This document shows positions 57,655-64,000 of a DNA stretch of 64,000 nucleotides, piece after piece. The DNA lies in NCBI GenBank assembly GCA_964570285.1, contig CAZMXP010000001.1:1-64000 (forward strand), written 5' to 3'. How positions within the stretch are numbered: position 1 is the first letter of the stretch; every line of letters starts with the position of its first letter. Origin of the DNA: CAZMXP01 sp964570285. Its GTDB lineage: Bacteria > Planctomycetota > PLA2. The notes under the pieces are model-generated. The model made no database searches. It saw nothing but the letters and a program-made list of their open reading frames with translations, and was not told where the DNA came from. Position numbers and translations under genes: made by a program.

Positions 57655-60600
57655 ATGAAGATCGAGCGGCGCTTCACCCGGGCGGCAGGCACCCCCTACG
57701 AGGGGATCGAATTCGTCGAGCGCACCTCCCGCATCGTCGAACCGGACGGCGGCATCGTCTTCGAGTGCGAGGGGGTGATCGTGCCGTCGACCTGGAGCCA
57801 GGTGGCGACGGACGTTCTTGCGCAGAAGTACTTCCGGAAGGCGGGAATTCCCGCGCGCCTCCGCCCCGTCGAGACGCCGGGGATCCCCTCCTGGCTCTGG
57901 CCCCACGAGCCCGATGTCGCAGCCCTCAAGGCGCTCCCGGAAGGGGCACGCTACGTCATGGAGCGGGACAGCCGCCAGGTCTTCCATCGGCTCGCCGGAT
58001 GCTGGACCTATTGGGCCTTTCGCGAGGGGTACTTCTCCGACGAGGAAGACGCGCGCGCCTACTACGACGAGATGTGCGCCATGCTCGCCCGGCAGATGGC
58101 GGCCCCCAACAGCCCCCAATGGTTCAACACGGGCCTCCACTGGGCGTACGGGATCAACGGCCCGGCGCAGGGCCACTACTACACCGAGTCGAAGACGGGC
58201 AGGATCCTGCGCTCGAAGGACGCGTACTCGCACCCGCAGCCGCATGCCTGCTTCATCAGCAGCGTCTGCGACGATCTCGTCGGCGAGGGCGGGATCATGG
58301 ATCTCTGGGTGCGCGAGGCGCGCCTGTTCAAGTACGGCTCGGGGACCGGCACGAATTTCAGCGCGCTCCGGGCGGAGAACGAACCGCTGAGCGGCGGGGG
58401 CCGCAGCAGCGGCCTGATGAGCTTCCTGAAGATCGGGGACCGCGCCGCCGGCGCGATCAAGTCCGGGGGCACCACCCGACGCGCGGCCAAGATGGTGATC
58501 GTCGACATCGACCATCCCGATATCGAGCGCTTCATCAACTGGAAGGTGCGCGAGGAGCAGAAGGTCGCCTCCCTCGTGACCGGGTCGCGCCTCGCGGAGC
58601 GCCACCTGAACGCGATCCTGCGGGCGTGCGCTGCCGGATCGTCCGGGGGGCAGGATGAGCCCGGGGGGCGGCAGGTGCTCGGGGGGCGGCAAGTGCTCGG
58701 GGGGCGCTCCGCTTCGCTCCGCCCCCCCGAACCCCCCCGGGATGGGGGCGAGGGCGGGTCGGCTGGGGGGCGGCAGGTGCTCGGGGGGCGCTCCGCTTCG
58801 CTCCGCGACGAGTCGCTCGGGGGGCGCTCCGCTTCGCTCCGCCCCCCCGAACCCCCCCGCTCGGTAGCGGGAGATGCGGGTGGGGAGGCTGGTTGGGAGG
58901 CGGGGAGGGACGGGGCGGGAGGCGGCGGGCAGCGGGAGGAGGACCGCTTCGACCCGACGAAGAACGCGGTGCTGCAGCAGGCGCTCGCCGAGGCGCGCCG
59001 TCATCTGATCCCGGAGAACCTCATCCGCCGCGTGCTGCAGCTCGCGCGGCAGGGATTTGTCGAGATCGAGTTCCCGACCTACGACACCGACTGGACCTCC
59101 GAGGCCTACACGACGGTCTCCGGACAGAACAGCAACAACTCCGTGCGCCTCTCGAACGCCTTCCTCGAGGCGGTGCAGCGCGACGAGGACTGGCACCTGA
59201 TCGGTCGCACGTCGGGACGCACGCTCCGCACGGTGCGGGCCCGCGACCTGTGGGAGCAGATCGCCTCCGCCGCGTGGTCCTGCGCGGATCCGGGACTCCA
59301 GTTCGACACGACCATCAACGAGTGGCACACCTGCCCTCGGGATGGCCGCATCCGCGCCAGCAACCCGTGCAGCGAGTACATGTTCCTCGACGACACGGCG
59401 TGCAATCTCGCCTCGCTCAACCTGATGCGCTTCGCGGACGCCGGGACCGCCGCGTTCGACATCGAGGCCTTCCGCCACGCCTGCCGTCTCTGGACGCTCA
59501 CGCTGGAGATCTCCGTCGCGATGGCGCAGTTCCCGAGCCGCGCCATCGCGAAGCGCAGCTACGAGTTCCGCACGCTCGGCCTCGGATACGCGAATCTCGG
59601 CACCTACCTGATGGTGTCGGGCATCCCCTACGACTCGGAAGCGGCGCGCGCGATCGGCGGCAGCCTCACGGCCCTGCTCACCGGCGTCAGCTACGCGACC
59701 AGCGCGGAGATCGCCGCGGAGATGGGCGCGTTCCCGGGGTTCGAGAGGAATCGCGAGGAGATGCTGCGCGTCATCCGCAACCACCGGCGGGCCGCGTACG
59801 ACGCCCCGCCGTCCGAGTACGAGGGGCTCGCGATCCTGCCCGTGGGCATCGACGAGCGCCACGCTCCGCGGGACCTGCTCGCGGCCGCGCGGGCGGCCTG
59901 GGACGACGCCGTCGCGAAGGGGATGCGGCACGGCTACCGCAACGCCCAGGTCACGGTCATCGCCCCCACCGGGACGATCGGCCTCGTGATGGACTGCGAC
60001 ACGACCGGCATCGAGCCCGACTACAGCCTCGTCAAGTTCAAGAAGCTCGCGGGGGGCGGCTACTTCAAGATCATCAACGAGTCGGTCCCGCCCGCGCTGC
60101 ACCGCCTCGGCTACAGCCGGGAGCAGATCGAGCAGATCGTCCGCTACGGCCGCGGCGCGGGCACCCTCCGCGGCGCCCCCCACATCAACCACGAGACGCT
60201 GCGGGCGAAGGGGTTCACCGAGGAGGCGCTCGCGCAGGTGGAGGCCTCCCTCGGCGGCGCGTTCGACCTCACGTTCGTGCTGAACGCCGGCACACTCGGC
60301 CTGAACTTCTGCCGCGATCGCCTCGAACTCCCGGAGGGCACCCTCGAGTCGGGGGAGGCGAGCCTGCTCGATCTGCTGGGATTCAGCCGCGAGCAGGTGC
60401 GGGCGGCGAACGACTACGTGCTCGGCACGATGACGCTCGAGGGCGCGCCGCACCTCAAGCCCGCCCACTACCCCATCTTCGATTGCGCCAACCGCTGCGG
60501 TCGCATCGGTCGCCGCTTCCTCGGCACCGAGGCGCACATCCGGATGATGGCGGCGGCGCAGCCCTTCATCTCCGGGGCCATCTCCAAGACGATCAACATG

Positions 60601-61719
60601 CCGAACGACGCCACCGTCACGGACGTGCAGGAGGCCTACCTCCTCTCGTGGCAGCTCGGCCTCAAGGCCAACGCGCTCTACCGCGACGGCAGCAAGCTGA
60701 GCCAGCCGCTCAACTCCACGGCCGGGGACGACACCTTCGCGCCCGCCGCCGAGGCCGCGACGGACGCCGATCGCACCGATACGGAGCGGGTCGTCGAGCG
60801 CATCGTCTACCGCTACCTCGCCAAGCGCCGGCGCCTGCCCCAGCGGCGCAAGGGCTACACGCAGAAGGCGATCGTCGGCGGCCACAAGGTCTACCTGCGC
60901 GCGGGCGAGTACACCGACGGCACCCTCGGGGAGATCTTCCTCGACATGCACAAGGAGGGGGCCGCGTTCCGCAGCCTCATGAACTGCTTCGCGATCTCGA
61001 TCTCCCTCGGCCTGCAGTACGGCGTGCCGCTCGAGGAGTACGTCGACGCCTTCGTCTTCAGCCGCTTCGAGCCGAGCGGCCCCGTCGTCGGCAACGAACG
61101 CATCAAGATGGCCACCTCGATCATCGACTACATCTTCCGCGAGCTCGCGATCACCTACCTCGGCCGCGACGAGTTGGGGCAGGTCACCCCGGAGGACCTG
61201 CGCCCGGAGGCGCTCGGCACCGCCGCACCGGAGTACGATTCCGAGGAGACGGTCGTCGGAGGACAAATCCCCTCCCGGGCCGCCGGGAGGGAGTCGGGGG
61301 GGCCCGGGGGCCACGGGAGCAACGGCGGGAGGGCCGGACACACCGCCGAGGAGCGTCCGCACGCGGCGAAGCCTCAACCCGTGCCCTCCGGCCGGAAGAA
61401 CGGGAACGGGAACGGCAACGGTGGGGCCCATGCGTCCGGCCACGCCACGCCCCTGGCCGCCCCCGGCGGGAACACGGCCTACCGGAAGGCGGAGGAGCGT
61501 GGCTTCGGAATCTCGGCTGTCGTCGTGAAGGAGAGCGTCAGCGCGACGGTCTCCCGGAGCCGGGGCTGGGAGTCCGCCACGTCCGCCGAGCAGGTCAGGA
61601 TCGCGAAGCTGATGGGCTACGAGGGGGATGCTTGCAACGACTGCGGCCAGCTCACGCTCGTCCGCAACGGCACCTGCCTCAAGTGCACCACGTGCGGAGC
61701 AACGACCGGGTGCTCCTGA
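57655..61719 (+). CDS. nrdJ: Adenosylcobalamin-dependent ribonucleotide reductase with repeat-encoded insertion
   Basis: 1354 residues, ATG 57655. Class II RNR: NSPQWFNTGL, HACFISSV, GTGTNFSALR, SGQNSNNSVR, NPCSEYMFLDDTACNLASLNL, and a Cys-rich C-terminus (CNDCGQLTLVRNGTCLKC ... CGATTGCS) that reduces the active site. It turns ribonucleotides into deoxyribonucleotides without oxygen. Residues about 326-429 are a Gly/Arg/Ser/Pro-rich insertion (repeated GGRSASLR and GGRQVLGG) between two conserved parts; see the repeat entry. A second low-complexity linker is near 1205-1275. No cobalamin riboswitch (GCCACTG-type core) was seen upstream; a weak TATAGG box lies at 57593-57598. Confidence 0.9.
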   Translation: MKIERRFTRAAGTPYEGIEFVERTSRIVEPDGGIVFECEGVIVPSTWSQVATDVLAQKYFRKAGIPARLRPVETPGIPSWLWPHEPDVAALKALPEGARYVMERDSRQVFHRLAGCWTYWAFREGYFSDEEDARAYYDEMCAMLARQMAAPNSPQWFNTGLHWAYGINGPAQGHYYTESKTGRILRSKDAYSHPQPHACFISSVCDDLVGEGGIMDLWVREARLFKYGSGTGTNFSALRAENEPLSGGGRSSGLMSFLKIGDRAAGAIKSGGTTRRAAKMVIVDIDHPDIERFINWKVREEQKVASLVTGSRLAERHLNAILRACAAGSSGGQDEPGGRQVLGGRQVLGGRSASLRPPEPPRDGGEGGSAGGRQVLGGRSASLRDESLGGRSASLRPPEPPRSVAGDAGGEAGWEAGRDGAGGGGQREEDRFDPTKNAVLQQALAEARRHLIPENLIRRVLQLARQGFVEIEFPTYDTDWTSEAYTTVSGQNSNNSVRLSNAFLEAVQRDEDWHLIGRTSGRTLRTVRARDLWEQIASAAWSCADPGLQFDTTINEWHTCPRDGRIRASNPCSEYMFLDDTACNLASLNLMRFADAGTAAFDIEAFRHACRLWTLTLEISVAMAQFPSRAIAKRSYEFRTLGLGYANLGTYLMVSGIPYDSEAARAIGGSLTALLTGVSYATSAEIAAEMGAFPGFERNREEMLRVIRNHRRAAYDAPPSEYEGLAILPVGIDERHAPRDLLAAARAAWDDAVAKGMRHGYRNAQVTVIAPTGTIGLVMDCDTTGIEPDYSLVKFKKLAGGGYFKIINESVPPALHRLGYSREQIEQIVRYGRGAGTLRGAPHINHETLRAKGFTEEALAQVEASLGGAFDLTFVLNAGTLGLNFCRDRLELPEGTLESGEASLLDLLGFSREQVRAANDYVLGTMTLEGAPHLKPAHYPIFDCANRCGRIGRRFLGTEAHIRMMAAAQPFISGAISKTINMPNDATVTDVQEAYLLSWQLGLKANALYRDGSKLSQPLNSTAGDDTFAPAAEAATDADRTDTERVVERIVYRYLAKRRRLPQRRKGYTQKAIVGGHKVYLRAGEYTDGTLGEIFLDMHKEGAAFRSLMNCFAISISLGLQYGVPLEEYVDAFVFSRFEPSGPVVGNERIKMATSIIDYIFRELAITYLGRDELGQVTPEDLRPEALGTAAPEYDSEETVVGGQIPSRAAGRESGGPGGHGSNGGRAGHTAEERPHAAKPQPVPSGRKNGNGNGNGGAHASGHATPLAAPGGNTAYRKAEERGFGISAVVVKESVSATVSRSRGWESATSAEQVRIAKLMGYEGDACNDCGQLTLVRNGTCLKCTTCGATTGCS
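58636..58860 (+). repeat. In-frame repeats inserted in nrdJ
   Basis: A 45-bp block at 58695-58739 is repeated exactly at 58815-58859, 120 bp later. The smaller unit CTCGGGGGGCGCTCCGCTTC recurs around 58697, 58780 and 58817, and GGGCGGCAGGTGCTC-type units at about 58664, 58684 (one change) and 58767. All are multiples of three and keep the frame open, encoding GGRSASLR and GGRQVL repeats. Confidence 0.85.
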
Positions 61720-61738
61720 ACCCGGCCCGGCGGGCCCG

Positions 61739-62365
61739 TTGAGTACCGCGGAGCGGCGCGGGCTCGCCGTCGTCTTCTTCGCCTCCGGTTTCGCGGCGCT
61801 CGCCTACCAGCTCGTCTGGCAGCGCGTGCTGTTCACGATCTGCGGCATCGACATCGAGTCCGTGACGATCATCGTGACCGCGTTCATGCTCGGCCTCGGG
61901 CTCGGCAGCCTCTGCGGCGGCTACGCGTCCAAGCGCTGGCCCGCGCGGGCCGTGACGACCTTCGCGCTCCTCGAGTTCGGCATCGGCGCGTACGGGATCG
62001 CGTCGCTGCCCCTCTTCGCCTGGGCCGCCGAGGCCACGCTGGGAGCCTCCCGCCTCGCTACCGCGCTCCTGACCTTTGGCCTCGTGCTGGTGCCGACGCT
62101 GCTGATGGGCGCCACCCTGCCCCTCCTCGTCGGCCACGCCGTCGCGCGAGGCGGCAACGTCGGGCGTGCGGTGGGATCCCTCTACGGCATCAACACGCTC
62201 GGGTCGGCGCTCGCCTGCTTCGCCACGACCCTCGCCCTCTTCGGCCTGCTCGGCCTCGCGGGGACGACGGCCCTCGCGGCGGGCCTGAACCTCCTCGGGG
62301 GCATTCTGGCGTGGTGCGTGGCGCGTGGGGCCCCCGCGGGTGGCCTGGAGCCCACGGACGCGTGA
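61739..62365 (+). CDS. Membrane half of a split spermidine-synthase-like protein
   Basis: 208 residues from a TTG (an ATG or GTG is not available in frame). Six membrane helices (VVFFASGFAALAYQLVW, SVTIIVTAFMLGLGLGSLCGG, TALLTFGLVLVPTLLMGATLPLL, INTLGSALACFATTLALFG) of the type that forms the N-terminal MFS-like part of fused MFS/spermidine synthase proteins (the GxATLPL and YxINTLGS segments are typical). It ends where the next gene starts (GTGA overlap), and that gene continues the family. So the usual single protein appears as two coupled proteins. Confidence 0.7.
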   Translation: MSTAERRGLAVVFFASGFAALAYQLVWQRVLFTICGIDIESVTIIVTAFMLGLGLGSLCGGYASKRWPARAVTTFALLEFGIGAYGIASLPLFAWAAEATLGASRLATALLTFGLVLVPTLLMGATLPLLVGHAVARGGNVGRAVGSLYGINTLGSALACFATTLALFGLLGLAGTTALAAGLNLLGGILAWCVARGAPAGGLEPTDA

Positions 62366-63873
62366 GCACCACGGCCGGACAGCGCCTCCCCGTCGCGTTC
62401 GCGGTCGTCTTCCTGCTCGGCTTCGTGTCGCTCTCCTGCGAGATCGTCTGGGTCCGCGTCTATGGGATCGCCTCCGAGGGCGCCGCCGCGACGTTCGGAC
62501 TCTTCCTCGGCGCCTACCTCGCCGGCATCGCCGTCGGCGCGGCCGCGAGCATGCGGGCGTGCCGGAGCCACGCGCCGGAGCGCGCGCTCCACGCCACCGC
62601 CGGCGCCCTGCTCGCGGCGAACGCGCTGGCCTTCCTCTCCGCGCCCGCCCTCGCCGCGGGCGTGCGATTCCTGCCCTACCAGGCGATGCTGCCGCTCGTC
62701 GCCCTCGTGGCGGGGCTGTTCGGCGCCGGGCTCCCGCTCGTGGCCCACTATGGCATCGCGCCCGACGGGCGCGCCGGAGCGCGCCTGTCGCTGCTCTATG
62801 TCGGCAACATCGCGGGCTCGACGCTGGGCAGCCTGCTCACGGGCTTTGTGCTGATGGAGGTCTGGCCGCTCCGGACGATCGCCGTCTTCCTCGCGCTGAC
62901 CGGCTTCGTCGCGTGCGCGCTGCTGATCCTGCTCGCGCGCTTCGGCGGCGGGGCGCGGCAGGCGCTGCTGGCCGCCACCCTCCTCGCGGCCGCCGGCGCG
63001 GGCCTCGCCGGCCCGCGTCTCTTCGATCGCCTCTACGAGAAACTCTCGTTCCGCGGCGACGATGACGGCCGCCGCTTCGCGCGCGTGATCGAGACGCGCA
63101 GCGGCGTGGTCACCGCGACGGCCGACGGCTCCGTCTACGGCGGCGGGGCCTATGACGGCATGCTCCGGGTCGATCCGGTCACGAACGCGAACTGGATCAC
63201 GCGCCCCTACGCGCTCGCCGCGCTGCATCGGGACCCGAGACACGTCCTGATGATCGGCCTCGGCTCGGGCGCATGGGCCCAGGTCGTCGCCCACATGCCC
63301 GGCGTCGAATCCCTGACCGTCGTGGAGATCAACCACGGCTATGTCGAACTCGTCCGGGGCGATCCGGTCGTCGGCAGCCTGCTCGGCAACCCGAAGGTCT
63401 CGATCGCGATCGACGACGGCCGGCGCTGGATGAACCGGCACGCGCAGAGGTTCGACCTGATCGTGCAGAACACGACGCACCACTGGCGCGCGCACGTCAC
63501 CAACCTTGTCTCGACCGAGTACCTCCACCTCGTGCGCCGCCGCCTGGCGCCGGGCGGCCTCTTCCTCACCAATGGCACCCGCTCCCCGGAAGTCGAGCGC
63601 ACCACGGCGACCGCCTTCCCGTTCGCGTGGCGCTACATGACCTGCGTCATCGTCGGCGACGCTCCGTTCGAACCGGACTTCGGGGCCTGGCGGCGCGCCC
63701 TTCTCGCCTGGCGGATCGATGGCGCCGCCGTACTCGACCCGGCGCTGCCGACACACGCCCTCGCCCTCGAACGCATCCTGGACAGGGACGACTGGGAACC
63801 TCGCTCCTCGATTCTGGAGCGCACCCGCGATGCGAAGGTGATCACCGACTCCAACATGGCGAGCGAATTCTGA
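62362..63873 (+). CDS. Spermidine-synthase-like membrane protein (second half)
   Basis: 503 residues, GTG start overlapping the first half. Six to seven helices (VAFAVVFLLGFVSLSCEIVW, LYVGNIAGSTLGSLLTGF, TIAVFLALTGFVACALLIL), then a spermidine-synthase fold: GLGSGAWAQVVAHMP, VVEINHGYVELVRG, AIDDGRRWMNRHAQRFDLIVQN. The catalytic Asp region (normally VDSxDP) reads QNTTHH, so aminopropyl transfer is unlikely; it may methylate or bind a different metabolite. The YGGGAYDGMLRVD motif corresponds to the substrate loop. Not recognised beyond the family. Confidence 0.75.
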   Translation: MSTTAGQRLPVAFAVVFLLGFVSLSCEIVWVRVYGIASEGAAATFGLFLGAYLAGIAVGAAASMRACRSHAPERALHATAGALLAANALAFLSAPALAAGVRFLPYQAMLPLVALVAGLFGAGLPLVAHYGIAPDGRAGARLSLLYVGNIAGSTLGSLLTGFVLMEVWPLRTIAVFLALTGFVACALLILLARFGGGARQALLAATLLAAAGAGLAGPRLFDRLYEKLSFRGDDDGRRFARVIETRSGVVTATADGSVYGGGAYDGMLRVDPVTNANWITRPYALAALHRDPRHVLMIGLGSGAWAQVVAHMPGVESLTVVEINHGYVELVRGDPVVGSLLGNPKVSIAIDDGRRWMNRHAQRFDLIVQNTTHHWRAHVTNLVSTEYLHLVRRRLAPGGLFLTNGTRSPEVERTTATAFPFAWRYMTCVIVGDAPFEPDFGAWRRALLAWRIDGAAVLDPALPTHALALERILDRDDWEPRSSILERTRDAKVITDSNMASEF

Positions 63874-63916
63874 CCGGCTCGCCGTGCGCAGGCCGGCGTC
63901 ACCCCAAACGCCGAAA

Positions 63917-63955
63917 GCCCGCCCGGCGAGCGGCGATTCCGCCAGCCGAGCGGGC
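63917..63955. terminator. Hairpin between converging gene and tRNA
   Basis: Arms 63917-63927 and 63945-63955 pair at 10 of 11 positions, with an inner GCGG/CCGC stem. Lies between the spermidine-synthase-like gene and the partial tRNA, which run toward each other. No good T-run. Confidence 0.45.
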
Positions 63956-63963
63956 CCTGCGCG

Positions 63964-64000
63964 TGGTGCCCCGAGAGGGACTCGAACCCCCAACCACCTG
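63964..64000 (-). tRNA. Partial tRNA, isotype not determined (cut by window edge)
   Basis: Minus strand: T-stem GGGGG/CCCTC with loop TTCGAGT, acceptor 3' strand TCGGGGC, discriminator A and an encoded CCA (63964-63966). The anticodon lies beyond the window edge, so the amino acid cannot be given. Confidence 0.85.

Noticed and set aside
57604..61443. Minus-strand open frame of about 1280 codons
   Set aside because: Antisense to nrdJ in the frame opposite; no motif, shadow composition.

Overview
The window is high-GC (roughly 70 percent), gene-dense bacterial DNA with many ATGA/GTGA stop-start overlaps. Several gene types point to a Planctomycetota-like (PVC-type) lineage, probably a metagenome assembly. 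These are zinc-ribbon plus transmembrane proteins with HEAT-like tails, two tandem DUF1570-like proteins, a CRTAC1-type FG-GAP/ASPIC protein, a prenyltransferase-toroid protein, ABC-2/CPBP fusions and a B12-dependent ribonucleotide reductase. The phylum is an inference from gene families; there is no rRNA here. A 10-N gap at 23250-23259 inside homopolymeric G/C sequence is a scaffold join.

Layout. 1-9.8 kb: partial membrane protein, short GspF-like protein, then a leftward block (NIL protein, degenerate ThiF-like protein, glutamate-synthase-like FMN protein, canonical ThiF/MoeB, membrane protein, prenyltransferase-like protein, haem-binding lipoprotein), then an esterase-thioredoxin-like fusion and an FHA protein. 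9.8-13.5 kb: a VapBC-type pair, tRNA-Arg, an ABC-2/CPBP exporter and its ATPase. 13.6-23.1 kb: an arginine operon argG, P-loop gene, argC, argD, argF', argB, argE', argH, then a methyltransferase. The carbamoyltransferase is of the acylornithine type and resembles the N-succinylornithine enzyme of Bacteroides, so arginine is probably made through succinylated intermediates. 23.4-30 kb: a kelch-like lipoprotein, malate dehydrogenase, and an MCE/MlaF/MlaE lipid transporter linked to STAS and RsbW-like regulators. 30.2-32.6 kb: serine palmitoyltransferase overlapping a GNAT-fold protein that fits a bacterial ceramide synthase. 32.6-42.4 kb: serine hydrolase, HEAT proteins, an HU-like protein, two DUF1570-like paralogues, a TIGR02757 protein with a possible Fe-S motif, a 38-bp tandem repeat and a FabZ-like protein. 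42.4-48.2 kb leftward: NupC-type transporter, gamma-carbonic anhydrase, CPBP protease, thiG, thiS, a hexulose-phosphate synthase/RraA fusion, and a response regulator without a phosphoacceptor. 48.4-52.8 kb: nusA, infB, DUF503, rbfA with a terminator-like hairpin in the nusA leader, then tRNA-His. 52.9-64 kb: beta-propeller and TPR proteins, the CRTAC1-like protein, the ribonucleotide reductase carrying a repeat-encoded insertion, a split spermidine-synthase-like membrane protein and a partial tRNA.

Main leads: the Val at the specificity position of ArgF' together with an undescribed P-loop gene inside the arg operon; the ceramide pair; the nusA leader attenuator; the in-frame repeat insertion in the reductase; partner-switch regulators attached to an MCE transporter; and the pseudo-receiver regulator.
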